A program made the position numbers and the translations under genes. Below the pieces are notes generated by a model, which had not been told where the DNA came from, did not search any database, and worked only from the letters and a program-made list of their open reading frames with translations. Below, one piece after another: positions 1 through 14,727 of a stretch of DNA of 64,000 bases. The stretch comes from Agriotes lineatus (lineage: Eukaryota; Arthropoda; Insecta; Coleoptera; Elateridae): NCBI GenBank assembly GCA_940337035.1, contig CALNHX010005212.1:1-64000 (forward strand), read 5' to 3'. The first letter of the stretch is position 1. Each line of letters opens with the position of its first letter.

Positions 1-217
1 TTGCAGACAATTCTTAGCCAGTTCTTGAGCACCTTTTAATGATGGCACGATTAGTCTGGCTACAATTATTATATTTTGGTCGCCACTAAACTATAGTAGT
101 AGTACAATAACAATTTTTCTAGTTAGTATTTGCTGCAAAACGTGCTATTCAGAAGTTTTAACGTACTTGAATACTAAACTATTGAATTTGAATTTTTGGA
201 TGCACAAAAATTTGATA

Positions 218-259
218 TAGTAGTGCTATAAGGTTAAATGATTTCCATATATACTACTA
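218..259. other. Dyad-symmetric (hairpin-forming) segment of the monomer, first copy
   Basis: Left arm TAGTAGTGCTATAAGG (218-233), 11-nt spacer TTAAATGATTT (234-244), right arm CCATATATACTACTA (245-259). The arms pair apart from a small bulge and one mismatch. The segment recurs once per monomer through the window. In old monomers the left arm is TAGTAGTGATATATGG and the right arm ends ATATACTACTA, so the outer TAGTAGT/ACTACTA pairing is retained. Several insertions and array boundaries fall in this segment. Confidence 0.75.
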
Positions 260-1361
260 CAAGGGCTATAACAATTCCAGACAATTCTTAGCCAGTTCTT
301 GAGCATCTTTTAATGATGGTAAGCTTAGTCTGGCTACAATTATTATATTTTGGTCGCCACTAAGCTATGATAGTAGTACAATAACAATTTCTGTAGTTAA
401 TATTTGTTGCAAAACGTGCTTTTAAGACGTTGAATACTTAAATACTTATTGACAAATTTGAATTTTTATAATGCAGAAAAATTTGATATAGTAGTGCTAT
501 AAGGTTAAATGATTTCCATATATACTACTACAAGGGCTATAACAATTCCAGACAATTCTTAGCCAGTTCTTGAGCATCTTTTAATGATGGTAAGCTTAGT
601 CTGGCTACAATTATTATATTTTGGTCGCCACTAAGCTATGATAGTAGTACAATAACAATTTCTGTAGTTAATATTTGTTGCAAAACGTGCTTTTAAGACG
701 TTGAATACTTGAATACTTATTTACAAATTTGAATTTTTATAATGCAGAAAAATTTGATATAGTAGTGCTATAAGGTTAAATGATTTCCATATATACTACT
801 ACAAGGGCTATAACCATTGCAGACAATTCTTAGCCAGTTCTTGAGCACCTTTTAATGATGGCAAGCTTAGTCTGGCTACAATTACTAAATGTTGGTCGCC
901 ACTAAGCTGTGATGGTAGTACAATAACAATTTCTGTAGTTAATATTTGCTGCAAAACGTGCTTTTCAGACGTTGAATACTTGAATACTTATTTACAAATT
1001 TTAATTTTTATAATGCAGAAAAATTTGATATAGTAGTGCTATAAGGTTAAATGATTTCCATATATGCTACTACAAGGGCTATAACCATTGCAGACAATTC
1101 TTAGCCAGTTCTTGAGCATCTTTTAATGATGGCAAGCTTAGTCTGGCTACAATTATTATATTTTGGTCGCCACTAAGCTGTGATAGTAGTACGATAACAA
1201 TCTCTGTAGTTAATATTTGGTGCAAAACGTGCTTTTCAGACGTTGAATACTTGAATACTTATTTAGAAATTTTAATTTTTATAATGCAGAAAAATTTGAT
1301 ATAGTAGTGCTATAAGGTTAAATGATTTCCATATATACTACTACAAGGGCTATAACAATTG

Positions 1362-4219
1362 CAGACAATTCTTAGCCAGTTCTTGAGCATCTTTTAATGA
1401 TGGCAAGCTTAGTCTGGCTACAATTATTATATTTTGGTAGCCACTAAGCTGTGATAGTAGTACGATAACAATCTCTGTAGTTAATATTTGCTGCAAAACG
1501 TGCTTTTCAGACGTTGAATACTTGAATACTTATTTACAAATTTTAATTTTTATAATGCAGAAAAATTTGATATAGTAGTGCTATAAGGTTAAATGATTTT
1601 TATATATACTACTACAAGGGCTATAACCATTGCAGACAATTCTTAGCCAGTTCTTGAGCACCTTTTAATGATGGCAAGCTTAGTCTGGCTACAATTATTA
1701 TATTTTGGTCGCCACTAAGCTATGATAGTAGTACAATAACAATTTCTGTAGTTAATATTTGCTGCAAAACGTGCTTTTCAGACGTTGAATACTTGAATAC
1801 TTATTTAGAAATTTTAATTTTTATAATGCAGAAAAATTTGATATATTAGTGCTATAAGGTTAAATGATTTCCATATATACTACTACAAGGGCTATAACCA
1901 TTGCAGACAATTCTTAGCCAGTTCTTGAGCACCTTTTAATGATGGCACGATTAGTCTGGCTACAATTATTATATTTTGGTCGCCACTAAACTATAGTAGT
2001 AGTACAATAACAATTTTTCTAGTTAGTATTTGCTGAAAAACGTGCTATTCAGAAGTTTTAACATACTTGAATACTAAACTTATGAATTTGAATTTTTTGG
2101 ATGCACAAAAATTTGATATAGTAGTGCTATAAGGTTAAATGATTTCCATATATACTACTACAAGGGCTATAACCATTGCAGACAATTCTTAGCCAGTTCT
2201 TGAGCACCTTTTAATGATGGCACGATTAGTCTGGCTACAATTATTATATTTTGGTCGCCACTAAACTATAGTAGTAGTACAATAACAATTTTTCTAGTTA
2301 GTATTTGCTGCAAAACGTGCTATTCAGAAGTTTTAACGTACTTGAATACTAAACTATTGAATTTGAATTTTTTGGATGCACAAAAATTTGATATAGTAGT
2401 GCTATAAGGTTAAATGATTTCCATATATACTACTACAAGGGCTATAACCATTGCAGACAATTCTTAGCCAGTTCTTGAGCACCTTTTAATGATGACACGA
2501 CAAGTCTGGCTACAATTATTATATTTTGGTCGCCACTAAACTATAGTAGTAGTACAATAACAATTTTTCTAGTTAGTATTTGCTGCAAAACGTGCTATTC
2601 AGAAGTTTTAACGTACTTGAATACTAAACTATTGAATTTGAATTTTTTGGATGCACAAAAATTTGATATAGTAGTGCTATAAGGTTAAATGATTTCCATA
2701 TATACTACTACAAGGGCTATAACCATTGCAGACAATTCTTAGCCAGTTCTTGAGCATCTTATAATGATGGTAAGCTTAGTCTGGCTACAATTATTATATT
2801 TTGGTCGCCACTAAGCTATGATAGTAGTACAATAACAATTTCTGTAGTTAATATTTGTTGCAAAACGTGCTTTTAAGACGTTGAATACTTGAATACTTAT
2901 TTACAAATTTTAATTTTTATAATGTAGAAAAATTTGATATAGTAGTGCTATAAGGTTAAATGATTTCCATATATACTACTACAAGGGCTATAACCATTGC
3001 AGACAATTCTTAACCAGTTCTTGAGCACCTTTTAATGATGGCAAGCTTAGTCTGGCTACAATTATTAAATTTTGGTCACCACTAAGCTGTGATGGTAGTA
3101 CAATAACAATTTCTGTAGTTAATATTTGCTGCAAAACGTGCTTTTCAGACGTTGAATACTTGAATACTTATTTACAAATTTTAATTTTTATAATGCAGAA
3201 AAATTTGATATAGTAGTGCTATAAGGTTAAATGATTTCCATATATACTACTACAAGGGCTATAACCATGGCAGACAATTCTTAGCCAGTTCTTGAGCACA
3301 TTTTAATGATGGAAAGATTAGTCTGGCTACAATTATTAAATTTTGGTCGCCACTAAGCTATGATAGTAGTACAATAACAATTTCTGTAGTTAATATTTGC
3401 TGCAAAACGTGCTCTTCAGAAGTTGAATACTTGAATACTTATTTACAAATTTTAATTTTTATAATGCAGAAAAATTTGATATAGTAGTGCTATAAGGCTA
3501 AATGATTTCCATATATACTACTACAAGGGCTATAACCATTTCAAACAATTCTTAGCCAGTTCTTGAGCACCTTTTAATGATGGCAAGCTTAGTCTGGCTA
3601 CAATTATAAAATTTTGGTCGCCACTATGCTATGATAGTAGTACAATAACAATTTCTGTAGTTAATATTTGCTGCAAAACGTGCTCTTCAGAAGTTGAATA
3701 CTTGAATACTTATTTACAAATTTTAATTTTTATAATGCAGAAAAATTTGATATAGTAGTGCTATAAGGTTAAATGATTTCCATATATACTACTACAAGGG
3801 CTATAACCATGGCAGACAATTCTTAGCCAGTTCTTGAGCACATTTTAATGATGGAAAGATTAGTCTGGCTACAATTATTATATTTTGGTCGCCACTAAGC
3901 TATGATAGTAGTACAATAACAATTTCTGTAGTTAATATTTGTTGCAAAACGTGCTTTTCAGACGTTGAATACTTGAATACTTATTTACAAATTTTAATTT
4001 TTATAATGCAGAAAAATTTGATATAGTAGTGCTATAAGGTTAAATGATTTCCATATATACTACTACAAGGGCTATAACCATGGCAGACAATTCTTAGCCA
4101 GTTCTTGAGCACATTTTAATGATGGAAAGATTAGTCTGGCTACAATTATTAAATTTTGGTCGCCACTAAGCTATGATAGTAGTACAATAACAATTTCTGT
4201 AGTTAATATTTGCTGCAAA
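1362..4219. repeat. Long duplicated satellite block, copy 1 (partner 32411-35268)
   Basis: The order of distinctive monomers here recurs at a constant offset of 31,049 bp. Examples are the GCACGATTAG monomer at 1904, the GACACGACAAG monomer at 2454, the TTAACCAG monomer at 3000, the CCATGGCAG monomer at 3271, and the CATTTCAAACAATTC monomer at 3542. The 1904 monomer also recurs at 21252 and 24791, showing that parts of the block were copied several times. Confidence 0.85.
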
Positions 4220-5851
4220 ACGTGCTCTTCAGAAGTTGAATACTTGAATACTTATTTACAAATTTTAATTTTTATAATGCAGAAAAATTTGATATAGTAG
4301 TGCTATAAGGCTAAATGATTTCCATATATACTACTACAAGGGCTATAACCATTTCAAACAATTCTTAGCCAGTTCTTGAGCACCTTTTAATGATGGCAAG
4401 CTTAGTCTGGCTACAATTATAAAATTTTGGTCGCCACTATGCTATGATAGTAGTACAATAACAATTTCTGTAGTTAATATTTGCTGCAAAACGTGCTCTT
4501 CAGAAGTTGAATACTTGAATACTTATTTACAAATTTTAATTTTTATAATGCAGAAAAATTTGATATAGTAGTGCTATAAGGCTAAATGATTTCCATATAT
4601 ACTACTACAAGGGCTATAACCATTTCAAACAATTCTTAGCCAGTTCTTGAGCACCTTTTAATGATGGCAAGCTTAGTCTGGCTACAATTATAAAATTTTG
4701 GTCGCCACTATGCTATGATAGTAGTACAATAACAATTTCTGTAGTTAATATTTGCTGCAAAACGTGCTCTTCAGAAGTTGAATACTTGAATACTTATTTA
4801 CAAATTTTAATTTTTATAATGCAGAAAAATTTGATATAGTAGTGCTATAAGGTTAAATGATTTCCATATATACTACTACAAGGGCTATAACCATTGCAGA
4901 CAATTCTTAGCCAGTTCTTGAGCATCTTATAATGATGGTAAGCTTAGTCTGGCTACAATTATTATATTTTGGTCGCCACTAAGCTATGATAGTAGTACAA
5001 TAACAATTTCTGTAGTTAATATTTGTTGCAAAACGTGCTTTTCAGACGTTGAATACTTGAATACTTATTTACAAATTTTAATTTTTATAATGCAGAAAAA
5101 TTTGATATAGTAGTGCTATAAGGTTAAATGATTTCCATATATACTACTACAAGGGCTATAACCATGGCAGACAATTCTTAGCCAGTTCTTGAGCACATTT
5201 TAATGATGGAAAGATTAGTCTGGCTACAATTATTAAATTTTGGTCGCCACTAAGCTATGATAGTAGTACAATAACAATTTCTGTAGTTAATATTTGCTGC
5301 AAAACGTGCTCTTCAGAAGTTGAATACTTGAATACTTATTTACAAATTTTAATTTTTATAATGCAGAAAAATTTGATATAGTAGTGCTATAAAGCTAAAT
5401 GATTTCCATATATACTACTACAAGGGCTATAACCATTTCAAACAATTCTTAGCCAGTTCTTGAGCACCTTTTAATGATGGCAAGCTTAGTCTGGCTACAA
5501 TTATAAAATTTTGGTCGCCACTATGCTATGATAGTAGTACAATAACAATTTCTGTAGTTAATATTTGCTGCAAAACGTGCTCTTCAGAAGTTGAATACTT
5601 GAATACTTATTTACAAATTTTAATTTTTATAATGCAGAAAAATTTGATATAGTAGTGCTATAAGGTTAAATGATTTCCATATATACTACTACAAGGGCTA
5701 TAACCATTGCAGACAATTCTTAGCCAGTTCTTGAGCACCTTTTAATGATGGCAAGCTTAGTCTGGCTACAATTATTATATTTTGGTCGCTACTAAGCTAT
5801 GATAGTAGTACAATAACAATTTCTGTAGTTAATATTTGCTGCAAAACGTGT

Positions 5852-6260
5852 TTTGCAGACGTGTTAACGTACTTGAATACTAATTTACAAAATTTTAATA
5901 TTGATGATGTAGAAAAATTTCATATAGTAACGATATATGGTTAAATGATTTCAAAATATATTACTCCAAGGACTATAACCACTGCAGTCAATTCTTAGCC
6001 AGTTATTGAGCACCTGTTATGATGGCACGATTAGTCTGGCTACAATTATTATGTTTTGGTGTCCACTAAACTATAGTAGTAGTACAATAACAATTTTTCT
6101 AGTTGGTATTTGCTGCAAAACGTGCTATTCAGAAGTTTTAACGTAATGAATACTAAACTATTGAATTTGAATTTTTTGGATGCACAAAAATTTGATATAG
6201 TAGTGCTATAAGGTTAAATGATTTCCATATATACTACTACAAGGGCTATAACCATTGCAG
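5852..6260. repeat. Old flank-type satellite segment embedded in the core
   Basis: This stretch has TGCAGACGTGTTAACG, GATGATGTAGAAAAATTTC, CATATAGTAACGATATATGG and ACTCCAAGGACTATAACC. None of these occurs elsewhere in the core, but all match the old flank at about 38161-38560 (offset about 32,311 bp). It reads as a fragment of flank-type array carried into, or left behind in, the young array. Confidence 0.8.
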
Positions 6261-6532
6261 ACAATTCTTAGCCAGTTCTTGAGCACCGTTTAATGATGGC
6301 ACGATTAGTCTGGCTACAATTATTATATTTTGGTCGCCACTAAACTATAGTAGTAGTACAATAACAATTTTTCTAGTTAGTATTTGCTGCAAGACGTGCT
6401 ATTCAGAAGTTTTAACGTACTTGAATACTAAACTATTAAATTTGAATTTTTTGGATGCACAAAAATTTGATATAGTAGTGCTATAAGGTTAAATGATTTC
6501 CATATATACTACTACAAGGGCTATAACCATTG

Positions 6533-6969
6533 CAGACAATTCTTAGCCAGTTCTTGAACACCTTTTAATGATGGCAAGCTTAGTCTGGCTACAATTATTA
6601 TACTTTGGTCGCCACTAAGCTATGATAGTAGTACAATAACAATTTCTGTAGTTAATATTTGCTGCAAAACGTGCTTTTCAGAAATTGAATACTTGAATAC
6701 TTATTTAGAAATATTAATTTTTATAATGCAGAAAAATTTGATATAGTAGTGCTATAAGGTTAAATGATTTTTGGTCGCCACTAAGCTATGATAGTAGTAC
6801 AATAACAATTTCTGTAGTTAATATTTGTTGCAAAACGTGCTTTTAAGACGTTGAATACTTGAATACTTATTTACAAATTTTAATTTTTATAATGCAGAAA
6901 AATTTGATATAGTAGTGCTATAAGGTTAAATGATTTCCATATATACTACTACAAGGGCTATAACCATTG
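6533..6969. repeat. Fused monomer pair with 105-bp deletion, copy 1
   Basis: Two successive landmarks are 437 bp apart instead of 542. At about 6763 the sequence runs AAATGATTTTTGGTCGCC, joining the dyad spacer of one monomer to the middle of the next through a short T-run. The identical junction recurs at about 10181 and 36447. Confidence 0.9.
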
Positions 6970-9950
6970 CAGACAATTCTTAGCCAGTTCTTGAGCACCT
7001 TTTAATGATGGCAAGCTTAGTCTGGCTACAATTATTAAATTTTGGTCGCCACTAAGCTGTGATAGTAGTACAATAACAATTTCTGTAGTTAATATTTGCT
7101 GCAAAACGTGCTTTTCAGACGTTGAATACTTGAATACTTATTTACAAATTTTAATTTTTATAATGCAGAAAAATTTGATATAGTAGTGCTATAAGGTTAA
7201 ATGATTTCCATATATACTACTACAAGGGCTATAACCATGGCAGACAATTCTTAGCCAGTTCTTGAGCACCTTTTAATAATGGAAAGATTAGTCTGGCTAC
7301 AATTATTAAATTTTGGTCGCCACTAAGCTATGATAGTAGTACAATAACAATTTCTGTAGTTAATATTTGCTGCAAAACGTGCTCTTCAGAAGTTGAATAC
7401 TTGAATACTTATTTACAAATTTTAATTTTTATAATGCAGAAAAATTTGATATAGTAGTGCTATAAGGCTAAATGATTTCCATATATACTACTACAAGGGC
7501 TATAACCATTTCAAACAATTCTTAGCCAGTTCTTGAGCACCTTTTAATGATGGCAAGCTTAGTCTGGCTACAATTATTAAATTTTGGTCGCCACTATGCT
7601 ATGATAGTAGTACAATAACAATTTCTGTAGTTAATATTTGCTGCAAAACGTGCTCTTCAGAAGTTGAATACTTGAATACTTATTTACAAATTTTAATTTT
7701 TATAATGCAGAAAAATTTGATATAGTAGTGCTATAAGGTTAAATGATTTCCATATATACTACTACAAGGGCTATAACCATTGCAGACAATTCTTAGCCAG
7801 TTCTTGAGCACCTTTTAATGATGGCAAGCTTAGTCTGGCTACAATTATTATATTTTGGTCGCCACTAAGCTATGATAGTAGTACAATAACAATTTCTGTA
7901 GTTAATATTTGCTGCAAAACGTGCTCTTCAGAAGTTGAATAATTGAATACTTATTTACAAATTTTAATTTTTATAATGCAGATAAATTTGATATAGTAGT
8001 GCTATAAGGTTAAATGATTTCCATATATACTACTACAAGGGCTATAACCATTGCAGACAATTCTTAGCCAGTTCTTGAGCACCTTTTAATGATGGCAAGC
8101 TTAGTCTGGCTACAATTATTATATTTTGGTCGCCACTAAGCTATGATAGTAGTACAATAACAATTTCTGTAGTTAATATTTGCTGCAAAATGTGCTTTTC
8201 AGACGTTGAATACTTGAACACTTTTTTACAAATTTTAATTTTTATAATGCAGAAAAATTTGATATAGTAGTGATAAATGGTTAAATGATTTCCATATATA
8301 CTACTACAAGGGCTATAACCATTGCAGACAATTCTTAGCCAGTTCTTAAGCCCCTTTTAATGATGGCAAGCTTAGTCTGGCTACAATTATTAAATTTTGG
8401 TCGCCACTAAGCTGTGATAGTAGTACCATAACAATTTCTGTAGTTAATATTTGCTGCAAAACGTGCTTTTCAGACGTTGAATACTTGAATACTTACTTAC
8501 AAATTTTAATTTTTATAATGCAGAAAAATTTGATATAGTAGTGCTATAAGGTTAAATGATTTCCATATATACTACTACAAGGGCTATAACCATTGCAGAC
8601 AATTCTTAGCCAGTTCTTGAGCACCTTTTAATGATGGCAAGCTTAGTCTGGCTACAATTATTATATTTTGGTCGCCACTAAGCTATGATAGTAGTACAAT
8701 AACAATTTCTGTAGTTAATATTTGCTGCAAAACGTGCTTTTCAGAAATTGAATACTTGAATACTTATTTAGAAATATTAATTTTTATAATGCAGAAAAAT
8801 TTGATATAGTAGTGCTATAAGGTTAAATGATTTCCATATATACTACTACAAGGGCTATAACCATTGCAGACAATTCTTAGCCAGTTCTTGAGCACCTTTT
8901 AATGATGGCAAGCTTAGTCTGGCTACAATTATTATATTTTGGTCGCCACTAAGCTATGATAGTAGTACAATAACAATTTCTGTAGTTAATATTTGCTGCA
9001 AAATGTGCTTTTCAGGCGTTGAATACTTGAACACTTTTTTACAAATTTTAATTTTTATAATGCAGAAAAATTTGATATAGTAGTGATAAATGGTTAAATG
9101 ATTTCCATATATACTACTACAAGGGCTATAACCATTGCAGACAATTCTTAGCCAGTTCTTAAGCCCCTTTTAATGATGGCAAGCTTAGTCTGGCTACAAT
9201 TATTAAATTTTGGTCGCCACTAAGCTGTGATAGTAGTACCATAACAATTTCTGTAGTTAATATTTGCTGCAAAACGTGCTTTTCAGACGTTGAATACTTG
9301 AATACTTACTTACAAATTTTAATTTTTATAATGCAGAAAAATTTGATATAGTAGTGCTATAAGGTTAAATGATTTCCATATATACTACTACAAGGGCTAT
9401 AACCATTGCAGACAATTCTTAGCCAGTTCTTGAGCACCTTTTAATGATGGCAAGCTTAGTCTGGCTACAATTATTATATTTTGGTCGCCACTAAGCTATG
9501 ATAGTAGTACAATAACAATTTCTGTAGTTAATATTTGCTGCAAAATGTGCTTTTCAGACGTTGAATACTTGAACACTTTTTTACAAATTTTAATTTTTAT
9601 AATGCAGAAAAATTTGATATAGTAGTGATAAATGGTTAAATGATTTCCATATATACTACTACAAGGGCTATAACCATTGCAGACAATTCTTAGCCAGTTC
9701 TTAAGCCCCTTTTAATGATGGCAAGCTTAGTCTGGCTACAATTATTAAATTTTGGTCGCCACTAAGCTGTGATAGTAGTACCATAACAATTTCTGTAGTT
9801 AATATTTGCTGCAAAACGTGCTTTTCAGAAATTGAATACTTGAATACTTATTTAGAAATTTTAATTTTTATAATGCAGAAAAATTTGATATAGTAGTGCT
9901 ATAAGGTTAAATGATTTCCATATATACTACTACAAGGGCTATAACCATTG

Positions 9951-10387
9951 CAGACAATTCTTAGCCAGTTCTTGAGCACCTTTTAATGATGGCAAGCTTA
10001 GTCTGGCTACAATTATTATATTTTGGTCGCCACTAAGCTATGATAGTAGTACAATAACAATTTCTGTAGTTAATATTTGCTGCAAAACGTGCTTTTCAGA
10101 AATTGAATACTTGAATACTTATTTAGAAATATTAATTTTTATAATGCAGAAAAATTTGATATAGTAGTGCTATAAGGTTAAATGATTTTTGGTCGCCACT
10201 AAGCTATGATAGTAGTACAATAACAATTTCTGTAGTTAATATTTGTTGCAAAACGTGCTTTTAAGACGTTGAATACTTGAATACTTATTTACAAATTTTA
10301 ATTTTTATAATGCAGAAAAATTTGATATAGTAGTGCTATAAGGATAAATGATTTCCATATATACTACTACAAGGGCTATAACCATTG
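9951..10387. repeat. Fused monomer pair with 105-bp deletion, copy 2
   Basis: Same 437-bp spacing and same AAATGATTTTTGGTCGCC junction as at 6533. The shared junction shows that the surrounding block was duplicated after the deletion. Confidence 0.9.
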
Positions 10388-13300
10388 CAGACAATTCTTA
10401 GCCAGTTCTTGAGCACCTTTTAATGATGGCAAGCTTAGTCTGGCTACAATTATTAAATTTTGGTCGCCACTAAGCTGTGATAGTAGTACAATAACAATTT
10501 CTGTAGTTAATATTTGCTGCAAAACGTGCTTTTCAGACGTTGAATACTTGAATACTTATTTACAAATTTTAATTTTTATAATGCAGAAAAATTTGATATA
10601 GTAGTGCTATAAGGTTAAATGATTTCCATATATACTACTACAAGGGCTATAACCATGGCAGACAATTCTTAGCCAGTTCTTGAGCACCTTTTAATAATGG
10701 AAAGATTAGTCTGGCTACAATTATTAAATTTTGGTCGCCACTAAGCTATGATAGTAGTACAATAACAATTTCTGTAGTTAATATTTGCTGCAAAACGTGC
10801 TCTTCAGAAGTTGAATACTTGAATACTTATTTACAAATTTTAATTTTTATAATGCAGAAAAATTTGATATAGTAGTGCTATAAGGCTAAATGATTTCCAT
10901 ATATACTACTACAAGGGCTATAACCATTTCAAACAATTCTTAGCCAGTTCTTGAGCACCTTTTAATGATGGCAAGCTTAGTCTGGCTACAATTATTAAAT
11001 TTTGGTCGCCACTATGCTATGATAGTAGTACAATAACAATTTCTGTAGTTAATATTTGCTGCAAAACGTGCTCTTCAGAAGTTGAATACTTGAATACTTA
11101 TTTACAAATTTTAATTTTTATAATGCAGAAAAATTTGATATAGTAGTGCTATAAGGTTAAATGATTTCCATATATACTACTACAAGGGCTATAACCATTG
11201 CAGACAATTCTTAGCCAGTTCTTGAGCACCTTTTAATGATGGCAAGCTTAGTCTGGCTACAATTATTATATTTTGGTCGCCACTAAGCTATGATAGTAGT
11301 ACAATAACAATTTCTGTAGTTAATATTTGCTGCAAAACGTGCTCTTCAGAAGTTGAATACTTGAATACTTATTTACAAATTTTAATTTTTATAATGCAGA
11401 AAAATTTGATATAGTAGTGCTATAAGGTTAAATGATTTCCATATATACTACTACAAGGGCTATAACCATTGCAGACAATTCTTAGCCAGTTCTTGAGCAC
11501 CTTTTAATGATGGCAAGCTTAGTCTGGCTACAATTATTATATTTTGGTCGCCACTAAGCTATGATAGTAGTACAATAACAATTTCTGTAGTTAATATTTG
11601 CTGCAAAATGTGCTTTTCAGACGTTGAATACTTGAACACTTTTTTACAAATTTTAATTTTTATAATGCAGAAAAATTTGATATAGTAGTGATAAATGGTT
11701 AAATGATTTCCATATATACTACTACAAGGGCTATAACCATTGCAGACAATTCTTAGCCAGTTCTTAAGCCCCTTTTAATGATGGCAAGCTTAGTCTGGCT
11801 ACAATTATTAAATTTTGGTCGCCACTAAGCTGTGATAGTAGTACCATAACAATTTCTGTAGTTAATATTTGCTGCAAAACGTGCTTTTCAGACGTTGAAT
11901 ACTTGAATACTTACTTACAAATTTTAATTTTTATAATGCAGAAAAATTTGATATAGTAGTGCTATAAGTTTAAATGATTTCCATATATACTACTACAAGG
12001 GCTATAACCATTGCAGACAATTCTTAGCCAGTTCTTGAGCACCTTTTAATGATGGCACGACTAGTCTGGCTACAATTATTATATTTTGGTCGCCACTAAA
12101 CTATAGTAGTAGTACAATAGCAATTTTTCTAGTTAGTATTTGCTGCAAAACGTGCTATTCAGAAGTTTTAACGTACTTGAATACTAAACTATTGAATTTG
12201 AATTTTTTGGATGCACAAAAATTTGATATAGTAGTGCTATAAGGTTAAATGATTTCCATATATACTACTACAAGGGCTATAACAATTGCAGACAATTCTT
12301 AGCCAGTTCTTGAGCATCTTTTAATGATGGTAAGCTTAGTCTGGCTACAATTATTATATTTTGGTCGCCACTAAGCTATGATAGTAGTACAATAACAATT
12401 TCTGTAGTTAATATTTGTTGCAAAACGTGCTTTTAAGACGTTGAATACTTGAATGCTTATTTACAAATTTTAATTTTTATAATGCAGAAAAATTTGATAT
12501 AGTAGTGCTATAAGGTTAAATGATTTCCATATATACTACTACAAGGGCTATAACCATTGCAGACAATTCTTAGCCAGTTCTTGAGCACCTTTTAATGATG
12601 GCAAGCTTAGTCTGGCTACAATTATTATACTTTGGTCGCCACTAAGCTATGATAGTAGTACAATAACAATTTCTGTAGTTAATATTTGCTGCAAAACGTG
12701 CTTTTCAGAAGTTAAATACTTGAATACTTATTTAGAAATTTTAATTTTTATAATGCAGAAAAATTTGATATAGTAGTGCGATAAGGTTAAATGATTTCCA
12801 TATATACTACTACAAGGGCTATAACAATTGCAGACAATTCTTAGCCAGTTCTTGAGCATCTTTTAATGATGGTAAGCTTAGTCTGGCTACAATTATTATA
12901 TTTTGGTCGCCACTAAGCTATGATAGTAGTACAATAACAATTTCTGTAGTTAATATTTGTTGCAAAACGTGCTTTTAAGACGTTGAATACTTGAATACTT
13001 ATTTACAAATTTGAATTTTTATAATGCAGAAAAATTTGATATAGTAGTGCTATAAGGTTAAATGATTTCCATATATACTACTACAAGGGCTATAACCATT
13101 GCAGACAATTCTTAGCCAGTTCTTGAGCACCTTTTAATGATGGCAAGCTTAGTCTGGCTACAATTATTAAATGTTGGTCGCCACTAAGCTGTGATGGTAG
13201 TACAATAACAATTTCTGTAGTTAATATTTGCTGCAAAACGTGCTTTTCAGACGTTGAATACTTGAATACTTATTTACAAATTTTAATTTTTATAATGCAG

Positions 13301-14727
13301 AAAAATTTGATATAGTAGTGCTATAAGGTTAAATGATTTCCATATATGCTTCTACAAAAGCTATAACCATTGCAGACAATTCTTAGCCAGTTCTTGAGCA
13401 TCTTTTAATGATGGCAAGCTTAGTCTGGCTACAATTATTATATTTTGGTCGCCACTAAGCTGTGATAGTAGTACGATAACAATCTCTGTAGTTAATATTT
13501 GCTGCAAAACGTGCTTTTCAGACGTTGAATACTTAAATACTTATTTACAAATTTTAATTTTTATAATGCAGAAAAATTTGATATAGTAGTGCTATAAGGT
13601 TAAATGATTTTTATATATACTACTACAAGGGCTATAACCATTGCAGACAATTCTTAGCCAGTTCTTGAGCACCTTTTAATGATGGCAAGCTTAGTCTGGC
13701 TACAATTATTATATTTTGGTCGCCACTAAGCTATGATAGTAGTACAATAACAATTTCTGTAGTTAATATTTGCTGCAAAACGTGTTTTTCAGACGTTGAA
13801 TACTTGAATACTTATTTAGAAATTTTAATTTTTATAATGCAGAAAAATTTGATATAGTAGTGCTATAAGGCTAAATGATTTCCATATATACTACTACAAG
13901 GGCTATAACCATTTCAAACAATTCTTAGCCAGTTCTTGAGCACCTTTTAATAATGGAAAGATTAGTCTGGCTACAATTATTAAATTTTGGTCGCCACTAA
14001 GCTATGATAGTAGTACAATAACAATTTCTGTAGTTAATATTTGCTGCAAAACGTGCTCTTCAGAAGTTGAATACTTGAATACTTATTTACAAATTTTAAT
14101 TTTTATAATGCAGAAAAATTTGATATAGTAGTGCTATAAGGCTAAATGATTTCCATATATACTACTACAAGGGCTATAACCATTTCAAACAATTCTTAGC
14201 CAGTTCTTGAGCACCTTTTAATGATGGCAAGCTTAGTCTGGCTACAATTATTAAATTTTGGTCGCCACTATGCTATGATAGTAGTACAATAACAATTTCT
14301 GTAGTTAATATTTGCTGCAAAACGTGCTCTTCAGAAGTTGAATACTTGAATACTTATTTACAAATTTTAATTTTTATAATTCAGAAAAATTTGATATAGT
14401 AGTGCTATAAGGTTAAATGATTTCCATATATACTACTACAAGGGCTATAACCATTGCAGACAATTCTTAGCCAGTTCTTGAGCACCTTTTAATGATGGCA
14501 AGCTTAGTCTGGCTACAATTATTATATTTTGGTCGCCACTAAGCTATGATAGTAGTACAATAACAATTTCTGTAGTTAATATTTGCTGCAAAACGTGCTC
14601 TTCAGAAGTTGAATACTTGAATACTTATTTACAAATTTTAATTTTTATAATGCAGAAAAATTTGATATAGTAGTGCTATAAGGTTAAATGATTTCCATAT
14701 ATACTACTACAAGGGCTATAACCATTG

